A stretch of 20,921 nucleotides of DNA, from assembly GCA_029068665.1 (NCBI GenBank), contig JAIECC010000321.1, forward strand, positions 1 to 20,921. Direction: 5' to 3'. How positions within the stretch are numbered: position 1 is the first letter of the stretch; every line of letters starts with the position of its first letter. The position numbers and the translations under genes were made by a program. Source of the DNA: Lachnospiraceae bacterium. Lineage in GTDB: Bacteria > Bacillota > Clostridia > Lachnospirales > Lachnospiraceae. Under the pieces are notes generated by a model. That model was given only the letters and a program-made list of their open reading frames with translations. It was not told the origin of the DNA and ran no database searches. Below are positions 1-7,552 of the stretch, one piece after another.

Positions 1-687
1 GTTCAAGTCAGCTTTACCATAGAAGACAACATGGATTTATATCTGGATATTTCCGGAGGAAATGTAAAACAGATCAAGGTATTTCTGGATGATGAGCAGA
101 TTGCGGATGATCGATATCAGAGTCAGGCATTTCATGTGGGATGCTTAACAAAAGGGCAGACTGTCATGCTGGAATGTACCTTCAATGATAATGGTACAGA
201 CAGTGGCGTGATTACCATACATTCGGCACAGTTTCAGCAGGAAGTATGGAACAAGGTGTATGAGGAGCTTCAAAGGCAGACCCTTCAGGTAAGTGAATAC
301 CGGGATGGATACTTTAAGGGCACGGTAACGACGGACCGAGATTCTTTATTGTTTCTGTCTATTCCTTATGATGAAGGCTGGAGCGTACTCCTTGACGGAA
401 AGGAAGTAGAGACAGGAGCGGTATTGAATGCATTTATGGCGGTAGAATTACCGGAAGGCAGCCATACCCTTGAGCTTAGCTATGCCTCAGAGGGCTTCTA
501 CTTAGGCTTGTTGATTAGTCTGATATCTTTATTATTATTTGTTATATTCTGGATGCTGACGGCCGGATACCGGAGGCGGCAGCCGGCAGAGCAGCTTCAG
601 ACAGGAGAAGAAAAGGAATCAGAAGGAGAAAGAACGGATATAGTAATAGATACGGAAGGGAGTGAATCTGATGAAACGAAATATTAG
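1..687 (+). CDS. YfhO-family membrane protein, C-terminal part (5' end outside window)
   Basis: The reading frame is open from the first base to a TAA at 685-687, so this is the 3' part of a longer gene. The visible 228 codons hold a beta-rich soluble domain. A stretch with the pattern 'sIPYDEGWSVLLDGKEVE...F.AVELPEGSHTLELSY' is characteristic of the extracytoplasmic C-terminus of YfhO-type polytopic proteins. One hydrophobic segment follows (about positions 484-560), then an acidic cytoplasmic tail. YfhO proteins are implicated in glycosylation of lipoteichoic acid or other envelope polymers in Firmicutes. The stop lies inside the next gene, galU, which supplies UDP-glucose, so a shared role in surface polysaccharide is reasonable but inferred. 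The N-terminal membrane domain cannot be checked. Confidence 0.8.
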   Translation, partial: VQVSFTIEDNMDLYLDISGGNVKQIKVFLDDEQIADDRYQSQAFHVGCLTKGQTVMLECTFNDNGTDSGVITIHSAQFQQEVWNKVYEELQRQTLQVSEYRDGYFKGTVTTDRDSLLFLSIPYDEGWSVLLDGKEVETGAVLNAFMAVELPEGSHTLELSYASEGFYLGLLISLISLLLFVIFWMLTAGYRRRQPAEQLQTGEEKESEGERTDIVIDTEGSESDETKY

Positions 688-1567
688 GAAAGCAGTGATT
701 CCGGCAGCCGGTCTGGGAACCCGGTTTTTACCGGCAACGAAGGCAATTCCAAAGGAAATGCTTCCTATTGTGGATGTGCCGACCATTCAGTATATTATTG
801 AAGAGGCTGCCAATAGTGGAATTGAAGAAATACTGGTTATTACCAACTCCAATAAGCATTGCATGGAGAACCATTTTGACCGGTCCTATGAGCTGGAGGA
901 GCGGTTAAAGGAAGCCGACAAGATGCAGGAATATCAGACCATCTGTGAAGTGACGGATATGGCAAATATTTATTATGTAAGACAAAAGGAGCCCAAGGGA
1001 CTGGGTCATGCCATTCTGTGTGCCAAGAGCTTTATTGGTGAAGAACCCTTCGCAGTATTGCTGGGGGATGATATCGTCATGAATAAGGAAGGAGAGCCGG
1101 CAATCAAGCAATTAATAACTGCATATAATCAGGTAGGCGCTACCATTGTAGGCGTACAGGAGGTGCCTCGTGAGCAGGTATACCGATATGGTATTATTGA
1201 ACCCATGGGGAAGAGCACCGGGCGAAGGATGAAATTATCCGATCTGGTAGAGAAGCCGGCTGTGGAACAGGCGCCAAGTGATATGGCAATCGTGGGACGT
1301 TATGTTTTGACTCCGGAAATATTCGAGATTTTGGAGAATCAGGAGCCGGGAGCAAACGGAGAGATTCAGTTAACGGATGCACTGCGCAGCATTATGATCA
1401 GTCAGTCCATTTATGCTTATGAATTCGAAGGCTGCTGGTATGATGTAGGTGATAAACTGGGATATTTGAAGGCAACTATTAATCAGGCACTGGAGCGGGA
1501 GGAACTGCGGGAGCCGCTGATGCAGTATCTGATGGAACTGACAGCGGGTAATTCTGATTTAATATAG
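671..1567 (+). CDS. galU: UTP--glucose-1-phosphate uridylyltransferase
   Basis: This cytosolic enzyme makes UDP-glucose from UTP and glucose-1-phosphate, feeding glycolipid and envelope polysaccharide synthesis. The predicted 298 aa is normal for GalU. The nucleotide-binding signature AAGLGTRFLPATKAIPKEM lies at residues 12-30, followed by LPIVDVPTIQYIIEE. 'GLGHAILCAKSFIGEEPFAV' with LLGDDI lies in the middle, and 'ELTDALRS' with 'YDVGDKLGYLKATI' near the C-terminus. I chose ATG 671 over the in-frame GTG at 662 because GGAAGGGAG (654-662) is then spaced 8 nt from the start. The gene overlaps the end of the YfhO-like gene by 17 nt, so the two are probably co-transcribed and coupled. No terminator is seen in the 102 nt after the stop. 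Confidence 0.95.
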   Translation: MKRNIRKAVIPAAGLGTRFLPATKAIPKEMLPIVDVPTIQYIIEEAANSGIEEILVITNSNKHCMENHFDRSYELEERLKEADKMQEYQTICEVTDMANIYYVRQKEPKGLGHAILCAKSFIGEEPFAVLLGDDIVMNKEGEPAIKQLITAYNQVGATIVGVQEVPREQVYRYGIIEPMGKSTGRRMKLSDLVEKPAVEQAPSDMAIVGRYVLTPEIFEILENQEPGANGEIQLTDALRSIMISQSIYAYEFEGCWYDVGDKLGYLKATINQALEREELREPLMQYLMELTAGNSDLI

Positions 1568-1669
1568 GCGTACAGTTCAGCCATGTCCATTGACAAAGTG
1601 AGGGTTTTGTGCGAAGATTACATTAGTGTGGTAACGGGTTGTTAAAAAATATTGTAAAGGGTTGTAGAG

Positions 1670-3475
1670 ATGAAGTCAATTTTTAAGTTAAATACATCAA
1701 AAAAACGTATTTTGATTTTATCTGCAATTGAGATCCTTGTGATTTTGGTACTGGATATTATTATGATATCGAAGATAGCCAATTCACAAAGTGCAAGCGG
1801 ACTTTCGGGAACTTCTATTGTATTTTCTGCTATTTCACTGCTTGTGGTAATTATAGTTGCATTTTTGATGATTCGGGAAGGGGAAGAGGCTAATAAGGAA
1901 TCCACGGTAAAAAGCGATAAATATAAGAAGCTGTTCTTAAATCTGCCTATTGGATTTGCACAGGCAGAAATTGTAGTTCCACCGGGAACCAACGTACCAG
2001 AATATAAGATTGTGGATGCCAACGAGCGGTTCTGTGAGTATTTAAGTCTGGAAGCAGGCTCTTATCAGGATAAATTGTTATGTAACTGCAGACAGGATGT
2101 GCTGCAAAGTGTAAATGCCTGGTTCCGGGCATATGATAATTCCGGAACAAGGGAAGGGGATCTGATGGCAGTTGAGATAACCATGGAGAACCTGGATAAG
2201 GTATTTAATACCGTTATGTATAAGTCGGAAGCAAATTACATTAACATGGTAGTCATCGATATTACTGAGCAGAAGGAAACGGAAATGAGTCTGAGCAAGG
2301 CAAAGGATGACGCCAACATTGCCTATAAGACCCAGGCAGAATTCCTTGCCAACATGTCTCATGAAATCCGCACCCCAATCAATGGTATTCTGGGTATGCT
2401 TCAGCTTACCCTGGCAGAGGATGATTTACAGGCAGATTACAGAGATAATCTGGTAACTGCCAAGAATTGTGCAGATACCCTGCTCCGGCTGATTAATGAT
2501 ATTCTGGATATCAGTAAGCTGGAAGCCGGTAAGTATAATCTGCGTTATGAAGTATTTGATGTGAAGTCGGCAATCGAGGAGACAGTGGCAGCTCAGGTTC
2601 CGCTGGCAAATAATAAAGATCTGACTTTGGATTGCAGCTTTAGTGGTACCATACCGGAGATGGTCAAGGGAGACGGAGAGCGGATCAAGCAGGTGCTGAA
2701 CTGTCTGTTATCCAATGCAATCAAGTTTACTTCGGAAGGTGGTGTCCGGGTTAAGGTTGCCACCATGGATGGGGATGAACCGGATAAAACCACCCTTCGA
2801 ATTGCAGTTGTGGATTCCGGAATTGGTATCTCAGATGCAAATAAGAGCAAATTATTCATCCGTTTCAGTCAGGTAGACAGTTCCGATACCAGAAAGTACG
2901 GCGGTTCGGGTCTGGGACTGGTTATTACCAAACAGATTGTGGAATTAATGGGCGGTAATATCACCGTACAGAGTAAGGAAGATATCGGTAGTACCTTTAT
3001 TGTAGAGATTCCGCTGAAGATTGTAAAAGCATCCGAGCAAAAGACCGAGAAGAAAGAGGAATCAGCGGTTATTTCCATTAGCGGTCATAAGCGTGCAAGA
3101 ATTCTGGTGGCAGAGGATGAACCGGTTAATCAGCAGGTAATCGGTAAGCTTTTAGGCATGGCAGGTTATTCCTATGATATTGCCGAAAATGGTGAAAAGG
3201 CAGTAGAATTATTTAAACAGAAGACTTATGATGCTGCGTTGTTTGACGTACAGATGCCGATTATGGATGGTCTGGCGGCAACCCAGCTGATTCGGGACAT
3301 CGAAGAGGAAAAGAACTTAAAGCGTCTGCCAATCATTGCAGTTACGGCAAGAGCAATGTTTGGAGATAAGGAACGGATTCTGGAGGCAAAGCTGGATGAT
3401 TACATAGCAAAGCCGTACAATCTGAATGATGTTGTAGAAACACTGAACCGCTATGTGGGTCAGGAAGAGAATTAA
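1670..3475 (+). CDS. Membrane-anchored hybrid histidine kinase (PAS-like, HisKA, HATPase_c, REC)
   Basis: The 601-aa protein has two hydrophobic segments at about residues 13-34 and 47-67 with only a short external loop. A PAS-like region (about 85-200) follows, ending 'VVIDITEQKE'. The HisKA motif FLANMSHEIRTPINGILGML carries the phospho-acceptor H231. The ATPase domain shows the N-box (N349), DSGIGI (382-387), FIRFSQVDSS and GGSGLGL (411-417). A C-terminal receiver shows E482/D483, the phosphorylation site D526 in FDVQMP and K581 in AKPYN. No DNA-binding output domain is present, so phosphate presumably passes to a partner outside the window or the receiver autoregulates. AAAGGG lies 8 nt before ATG 1670. 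With no sensor loop of any size, the signal is probably intramembrane or cytosolic. The ligand is unknown. Confidence 0.93.
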   Translation: MKSIFKLNTSKKRILILSAIEILVILVLDIIMISKIANSQSASGLSGTSIVFSAISLLVVIIVAFLMIREGEEANKESTVKSDKYKKLFLNLPIGFAQAEIVVPPGTNVPEYKIVDANERFCEYLSLEAGSYQDKLLCNCRQDVLQSVNAWFRAYDNSGTREGDLMAVEITMENLDKVFNTVMYKSEANYINMVVIDITEQKETEMSLSKAKDDANIAYKTQAEFLANMSHEIRTPINGILGMLQLTLAEDDLQADYRDNLVTAKNCADTLLRLINDILDISKLEAGKYNLRYEVFDVKSAIEETVAAQVPLANNKDLTLDCSFSGTIPEMVKGDGERIKQVLNCLLSNAIKFTSEGGVRVKVATMDGDEPDKTTLRIAVVDSGIGISDANKSKLFIRFSQVDSSDTRKYGGSGLGLVITKQIVELMGGNITVQSKEDIGSTFIVEIPLKIVKASEQKTEKKEESAVISISGHKRARILVAEDEPVNQQVIGKLLGMAGYSYDIAENGEKAVELFKQKTYDAALFDVQMPIMDGLAATQLIRDIEEEKNLKRLPIIAVTARAMFGDKERILEAKLDDYIAKPYNLNDVVETLNRYVGQEEN

Positions 3476-3502
3476 AGAGATATATTATATAAGAGCTTGA
3501 TT

Positions 3503-3583
3503 ATCCCCTGGTCTGAGTATTGTAGGATAATAGCCCCGAACTGAGGGGTGTTATCCTACAGCATTCAGACCGGGGGATTTTTA
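3503..3583 (+). terminator. Very long hairpin terminator after the hybrid kinase
   Basis: A nearly continuous stem-loop begins 27 nt after the kinase stop. AUCCCC (3503-3508) pairs with GGGGAU (3573-3578), and GGUCUGA (3510-3516) with UCAGACC (3565-3571). A GUAU/GCAU interior section follows. Then UGUAGGAUAA (3521-3530) pairs with UUAUCCUACA (3551-3560), and CCCC (3534-3537) with GGGG (3545-3548), leaving a 7-nt loop. A T-run (3578-3582) follows on the plus strand. It lies between convergent genes and could also impede minus-strand transcripts, although no clear T-run follows on that side. Confidence 0.88.
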
Positions 3584-3632
3584 TAATTAGTCCGGCAGGA
3601 GAGATATTCGAATTAATAAGTATGAATATTGT

Positions 3633-3893
3633 TTATATCTGGGTTTCACTGGGCAGGAGCAGAGAAGATGGAAGGTTCGTTACATTATTTTTCTTGGCGA
3701 GGCGCAGTAAAAACTTATAACGCACCTGTACGGCATTTAATTCATAAATATAGCAATCAATCAAATCCGGGTCTGTGATATTTTCCAGGTTTGCCAGAGC
3801 AACCGCATGGGCTCGTTTGGTTGTTTCGATTTCTTTTAGCAGTGCCTGACGCTCCTGCTCCTGACGAAGCTTCAGCAACTTCTTTTTTGTCAT
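3633..3893 (-). CDS. DUF2508 / YaaL-like small protein
   Basis: This 86-aa basic, helical, soluble protein has an N-terminal run rich in K, E, Q and R (about residues 1-30). The core 'ITDPDLIDCYIYELNAVQVRYKFLL' is the typical DUF2508 (YaaL-like) pattern. No catalytic residues are known for this family and its role is not established. Read on the minus strand, GGTGG precedes ATG 3893 after an A-rich run, which supports this start. It is monocistronic, convergent with the hybrid kinase and divergent from the Tad operon. The 154-nt AT-rich upstream region is shared with that operon and contains an operator-like palindrome, so co-regulation with or repression alongside the pilus genes is possible but only inferred. 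Confidence 0.8.
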   Translation of the reverse strand: MTKKKLLKLRQEQERQALLKEIETTKRAHAVALANLENITDPDLIDCYIYELNAVQVRYKFLLRLAKKNNVTNLPSSLLLPSETQI

Positions 3894-3964
3894 AAAATTC
3901 CACCACCTTTTTTACAGTATAGACCGGAAACAAAAATTTATTCAAAAGTAAATTTAATTTTTAT

Positions 3965-3993
3965 TTAATAAAATAACTATTTACAATTGTAAA
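3965..3993 (-). promoter_or_regulatory. Candidate divergent promoter for the DUF2508 gene
   Basis: On the minus strand, TTTACA (3993-3988) is followed after 17 bp by TATTAA (3970-3965), a 4/6 match to a -10. The -35 comes from the other half of the same palindrome used by the Tad promoter. The -10 is mediocre and the surrounding DNA is AT-rich, so chance matches are easy. Confidence 0.35.
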
Positions 3994-3995
3994 TA
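3978..3995. promoter_or_regulatory. 18-bp perfect palindrome (TACANNTGTA-type operator)
   Basis: TATTTACAATTGTAAATA is a perfect inverted repeat. Its core TACA-AT-TGTA fits the TACANNTGTA box bound by BlaI/MecI/CopY-family repressors. It covers the -35 element of the Tad operon promoter and also presents a TTTACA -35-like hexamer on the minus strand, so one bound dimer could affect both directions. The family assignment rests on the motif only; no such regulator is encoded in the window. Confidence 0.6.
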
Positions 3996-4008
3996 AATAT
4001 TGTATTAT
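3980..4008 (+). promoter_or_regulatory. Promoter for the Tad pilus operon
   Basis: TTTACA (3980-3985) and TATTAT (4003-4008) are separated by 17 bp, each one mismatch from the sigma-A consensus, in a very AT-rich stretch. The predicted start near 4015 would give a leader of about 33 nt containing the strong ribosome site at 4036-4042. The -35 lies inside the 18-bp palindrome, so repression by occlusion is likely. Confidence 0.65.
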
Positions 4009-4035
4009 TAAGGAGCAGTAAGGAAGAAGCACAGA

Positions 4036-4042
4036 AAGGAGG
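4036..4042 (+). promoter_or_regulatory. Ribosome-binding site that points to an ATT start
   Basis: AAGGAGG within AGAAAGGAGG is the strongest Shine-Dalgarno match near the first Tad gene. It lies 29 nt before the nearest in-frame ATG (4072), which is far too distant, but 5 nt before an in-frame ATT at 4048. No in-frame ATG, GTG or TTG lies between the upstream stop (TAA 4009-4011) and 4072. Confidence 0.6.
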
Positions 4043-4047
4043 TTCGA

Positions 4048-4563
4048 ATTTATTTTGTAATTTTAGGAATTATGATTTTGGCAGTGATATTTGATCTGCG
4101 CAGCTATAAGATTCCAAATCTGCTTATTGTAATTGGTCTCACGATGGGAATCAGTTGGTCCTTTTACAGTGGAAGGTGGAATGGAGTATTAGAGTCAGCA
4201 GCAGGTATCGGGCTGCCCATAGTAGTATTGTTTCTTTTGCACCAGCTTCGAATGCTGGGTGCAGGTGATATTAAGCTGTTTTCGGTGATTGGAGGATTTG
4301 TTGGACATCCGGTATGGGTCATTATTCTTTATTCCTTCATTGCCGGAGGTATATTAGCAGCAATTCAGATGTTATACCGCCGTATTCTGGTGGATCGAAT
4401 GAAGTCATTCTGGAATTATTTTCATACTTGTTATCAGACAAGACAAATTGTTCCCTATAATAGTGGTTTTGATCAAGGTAATACAGGAAATACTATCCAT
4501 TTTTCCATTGCAATATGCTTGGGTTATGGCTGGTGGCTGTTAGAAAGGTGGTTCAATGGTTGA
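4048..4563 (+). CDS. tadV: Prepilin peptidase, TadV/CpaA type (apparent ATT start)
   Basis: This polytopic aspartyl protease (A24 family) would cleave leader peptides of the Flp pilin and TadE-like pseudopilins. The two catalytic Asp residues are in FDLRSYKIPN (D16) and GAGDIKL (D74), counted from the ATT start. With ATT 4048 as start the protein is 171 aa, and its first membrane helix (about 14 residues before FDLR) is complete. Starting at ATG 4072 leaves only six residues before the catalytic Asp and no usable ribosome site; AGGA at 4065-4068 is just 3 nt away. Four or five further hydrophobic segments follow. It is the first gene of the Tad operon. Its TGA (4561-4563) overlaps the next start in a TTGA arrangement. 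The product call is firm; the start codon is inference. Confidence 0.85.
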   Translation: MYFVILGIMILAVIFDLRSYKIPNLLIVIGLTMGISWSFYSGRWNGVLESAAGIGLPIVVLFLLHQLRMLGAGDIKLFSVIGGFVGHPVWVIILYSFIAGGILAAIQMLYRRILVDRMKSFWNYFHTCYQTRQIVPYNSGFDQGNTGNTIHFSIAICLGYGWWLLERWFNG

Positions 4564-5567
4564 AGAATTATAAGGTGCTTCTTTGTGATGGCGAGGAAGG
4601 ATTTGTTGTAGCACTGATGAATTATATGAATCGTAATCAGAGTATTCCAATTTTAGCTATGGCATTTACAGATGTAGAACAACTGATGGATTATCTTAAG
4701 TCCCATCAGGGAGACCTGATAGTGATAAATAATAAGTGGAAGGGAGACAGGATTTTGGATTCAGTCTCATCTATTCCTGTACTTTGGATTGTGGAGGAGG
4801 AAGCTTTCGGGCAAGAAGGTTGGAGTGGTGATAATTATATTTCCAAGTATTCTTCTGCGCCGGCTTACAGCCGCAGGATGCTTCGGATTTTAAGTGAGCA
4901 GACTATTTATACGGATGGAGAAGGAAAGGGTATTTGCATGGCAGTTTATTCACCTCTGGGAAGATGTGGAAAGACAAGGCTTGCTCATGCATTGTGTCAG
5001 GCACAGACAATCCACACAGAGTTTCCCGATTGCAAATCCATCTACATGGGTATGGAGGAGTTTGGTGAAGTGGAGGATGAAAATCATGGAATGGAGACCT
5101 TGCTCTATTATATAAAACAGCATATTGCAAATCTGTCCATGAAAATAAAATCTCTGGCCGTGGAAGAGCGGGAATACGATAGCATAGTCAGTTCTCTGAC
5201 TTATCAGGAATTGCGGGAACTGAACAGAGAAGAACTCCGATGGTTTCTGGATTGCATTCGAAAAGAAGGGTTTTATGATTTATTGGTGGCTGATATCGGC
5301 TCAGCCAGCCTTACCAGCTTGGAATTGCTGGCAGAATTTGATGTGATTTACCTGCCTTATTTTCAGAGCGAATATTCGAAGCAGAAGATAGGGGCATTTT
5401 GCCGGGGACTAAAGCAGTATGGATTGTGGGAATTGTTTTCCGACAAATGCTATCCAATTTTATGGGAAAAGGAAAATGGAGGTGTAGAGAAAGTTCGAAT
5501 GCTGGAGCAAAAAAGGAAAACAGGTGGTTTAACTACCTTGGAAAACTTCTATAAGAATGTCCTATGA
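4560..5567 (+). CDS. tadZ: TadZ/CpaE-like ATPase with N-terminal pseudoreceiver
   Basis: TadZ/CpaE proteins are MinD/ParA-like ATPases that localise the Tad machine at the inner face of the membrane. The 335-aa product starts with a receiver-like fold (MKNYKVLLCDGEEGFVVAL, residues 1-110). It lacks a convincing phosphorylatable Asp context. A P-loop domain follows with SPLGRCGKTR at 131-140 (K138), in place of the canonical KGGxGKT. 'FYDLLVADIGSAS' resembles a Walker B region. I chose TTG 4560 because AAAGGTGG (4544-4551) lies 8 nt upstream and the protein then begins with a normal first beta strand. A longer reading from ATG 4515 would overlap the peptidase gene by 49 nt. The TTGA overlap indicates translational coupling. 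The stop is 28 nt before tadA. Confidence 0.85.
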   Translation: MKNYKVLLCDGEEGFVVALMNYMNRNQSIPILAMAFTDVEQLMDYLKSHQGDLIVINNKWKGDRILDSVSSIPVLWIVEEEAFGQEGWSGDNYISKYSSAPAYSRRMLRILSEQTIYTDGEGKGICMAVYSPLGRCGKTRLAHALCQAQTIHTEFPDCKSIYMGMEEFGEVEDENHGMETLLYYIKQHIANLSMKIKSLAVEEREYDSIVSSLTYQELRELNREELRWFLDCIRKEGFYDLLVADIGSASLTSLELLAEFDVIYLPYFQSEYSKQKIGAFCRGLKQYGLWELFSDKCYPILWEKENGGVEKVRMLEQKRKTGGLTTLENFYKNVL

Positions 5568-5595
5568 AGGTGAAACAGGAGGAGATGAATATTGA

Positions 5596-6849
5596 ATGGA
5601 AGCAGGGCAGGTGTGCAGGGAAATAGAAGCTGTACTTCGGGAAGAACTGGATCGGAAGGAAGCAGTTCCGGATGAGCAGATTGAAGCAATGATTGATGCA
5701 GAGATTTTAAGACGATCAAAGCAAGATTACATTCCCCTGCAGATGAAGCTTCAAATACGGGCTCAGGTATTTTATTCCATTCGGGGATATGATTGTCTGG
5801 AGGAAATTCTGAAGCAGGAGGATATCACAGAGATTATGATCAATGGCTATGAAAGGATTTTCATCGAGCGAAACGGAAGAATGGAAGCCTGGGGACAGGG
5901 ATTCTCTTCGGAAGAAAAATATATGGACATTATTCAGAAGATTGTTGCAAGATGCAACCGGATTGTCAATGAAAGCTCACCGATTGTAGATGCAAGGCTG
6001 GAGGACGGCTCCAGAGTGAATGTTGTACTGCCGCCCATTGCATTGAACGGGGCAGTAATGACGATACGGAGATTCCCCAAAGAGACATATGGAATGGAAG
6101 AGCTGGTTGCAATGAATATGCTGTCAAAAGAGATTGCAGATGTACTGCAGATACTGGTAAGGAGTAAGTATAATATCATGATTTCCGGTGGTACCGGTTC
6201 CGGTAAGACCACTTTCTTAAATGCACTGGCAAATACAATTTCCAAGGAAGAACGAATTATTACAATTGAAGATTCTGCTGAATTACAGCTTCGGAAAATT
6301 CCGAATCTGGTGGGGTTAGAAGTTCGAAATGCCAATGTGGAAGGAGAGAACGCCATACCAATGAAAGAATTAATCCGAAGTGCTTTGCGGATGCGGCCGG
6401 ATCGAATCGTGGTTGGTGAGGTACGGGGAGAAGAGGCATTGGATATGCTGCAGGCAATGAACACCGGGCATAGTGGTTCTTTGTCAACCGGACATGCAAA
6501 TTCTGCAAGGGACATTCTGTATCGGCTGGAAACCATGGTACTGATGGGGATTGATATGCCCTTAAGAGCCATTCGGCAGCAGATTGCATCTGCCATTGAT
6601 GTGATTATACATATCGGAAGGCAGCCGGATGGCAGCCGCAGACTGTTAGAGGTGGCTGAAGTGACGGGAATTCAGGAAGGAGAAATTCTACTTCATTCTT
6701 TGTATCAATATCAGGGGGCGGAAAAATCCATAGCTGCCACAGAGGAAAGAAAAGAAGTGAAATGGAAAAGGCTGGAGGGAATTATACATGAGGAAAAACT
6801 TAAGCAAACCGGATATCTGGAAGCATATAAAGCCTTATATGAAAATTGA
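5596..6849 (+). CDS. tadA: TadA/CpaF secretion ATPase (pilus motor)
   Basis: This hexameric cytoplasmic ATPase powers assembly, and probably retraction, of the Flp pilus. The 417-aa protein has an N-terminal helical domain (1-65) and the CpaF-type segment 'DITEIMINGYERIFIERNG' (76-94). The Walker A GGTGSGKTT lies at 198-206, the Asp-box-like 'IITIEDSAELQL' at 221-232, and the Walker B region 'RPDRIVVGEVRGEE' at 267-280. The His-box-like 'NTGHSGSLSTGHANS' follows at 289-303. All motor motifs are intact. ATG 5596 is preceded in frame by TGA, so no upstream extension is possible; GGAGGAGA lies about 11 nt upstream. The 3' end overlaps tadB. Confidence 0.95.
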   Translation: MEAGQVCREIEAVLREELDRKEAVPDEQIEAMIDAEILRRSKQDYIPLQMKLQIRAQVFYSIRGYDCLEEILKQEDITEIMINGYERIFIERNGRMEAWGQGFSSEEKYMDIIQKIVARCNRIVNESSPIVDARLEDGSRVNVVLPPIALNGAVMTIRRFPKETYGMEELVAMNMLSKEIADVLQILVRSKYNIMISGGTGSGKTTFLNALANTISKEERIITIEDSAELQLRKIPNLVGLEVRNANVEGENAIPMKELIRSALRMRPDRIVVGEVRGEEALDMLQAMNTGHSGSLSTGHANSARDILYRLETMVLMGIDMPLRAIRQQIASAIDVIIHIGRQPDGSRRLLEVAEVTGIQEGEILLHSLYQYQGAEKSIAATEERKEVKWKRLEGIIHEEKLKQTGYLEAYKALYEN

Positions 6850-7552
6850 AACATTGTTAGCAGCCTTGATCGGAATACTCATCTGCATGATAATTGGCTA
6901 TCTGTTTTATGATACCTGGATCGGTGGAGTGTGTTTATCTCCTGCCTGCGTGATGTTCTGCCGTTTTTATGGCAGATGGAAGGAAAAGCGGAACCAAAGG
7001 CAGATGTTGTCGGAATTTAAGGAATTATTGTATACCTTGTCTGCGAATTTGAAGACTGGATATTCGGTTGAGAATGCCTGGCTTGGGGCAAGGAAGGATA
7101 TGAGCCTGCTTTATCCTCAGGGAAGTGTAATTCTTCATGAATTGGATATAATTGCATCTCAGCTGCACTTGAATGTTCCAATCGAAAAGGCAGTGGATGC
7201 TTTTGCAGAACGAACAGGGTTGGAAGAAATCCAAAGCTTTGCCGAGGTACTAAGTACTGCAAAGCGAAGTGGCGGCAATTTGGTACACATGATGGATAAA
7301 ATTGCAAGTATTATTGCAGAAAAAATTGAAGTGGAACAGGAAATACAGACCATATTATCCGGTAAGCAGATGGAGCAGCGCATCATGTGCGGCATGCCGA
7401 TTCTTATGCTGTTGTATTTGAAGGTTACAAATAACGGTTATCTTGACAGCATGTACCATAACTGGTTGGGAATCATAGTAATGACATTCTATATCATTGG
7501 AACCGGTATTGCTGCCTATTGGGGAAGCCGGATTGTAGGAATTGAGGTGTAG
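6788..7552 (+). CDS. tadB: TadB-like inner-membrane platform protein (T2SF domain)
   Basis: TadB and TadC form the membrane platform that links the TadA motor to the growing pilus. The 254-aa protein has hydrophobic segments at about 20-58, a cytoplasmic T2SF domain (about 74-200, with 'ANLKTGYSVENAWLGA' and 'AKRSGGNLVHMMDKIA'), and C-terminal segments at about 201-212 and 226-246. ATG 6788 is preceded by GGAGGGA (6774-6780) at 7 nt, a better site than that before the in-frame ATG at 6839. It therefore overlaps the end of tadA by 62 nt, implying coupled translation. Its stop directly abuts the tadC start. Confidence 0.88.
   Translation: MRKNLSKPDIWKHIKPYMKIETLLAALIGILICMIIGYLFYDTWIGGVCLSPACVMFCRFYGRWKEKRNQRQMLSEFKELLYTLSANLKTGYSVENAWLGARKDMSLLYPQGSVILHELDIIASQLHLNVPIEKAVDAFAERTGLEEIQSFAEVLSTAKRSGGNLVHMMDKIASIIAEKIEVEQEIQTILSGKQMEQRIMCGMPILMLLYLKVTNNGYLDSMYHNWLGIIVMTFYIIGTGIAAYWGSRIVGIEV

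Noticed and set aside
662..670. GTG 662 as the galU start
   Set aside because: It falls on the ribosome site itself and adds three residues not expected in GalU; ATG 671 is correctly spaced.
1590..1620. TTGACA in the galU-kinase spacer as a promoter for the hybrid kinase
   Set aside because: The -35 is perfect, but no acceptable -10 hexamer lies 15-19 bp downstream, so I did not call a promoter.
5585..5626. Short ORF from ATG 5585 before tadA
   Set aside because: It ends after 13 codons and its start is only 2 nt from the AGGAGG site; it is probably just sequence between ribosome site and tadA start.
5934..6596. A 220-codon open frame on the minus strand inside tadA
   Set aside because: It lies wholly antisense to a gene with every CpaF motif intact, has no ribosome site and encodes a composition typical of a shadow frame.
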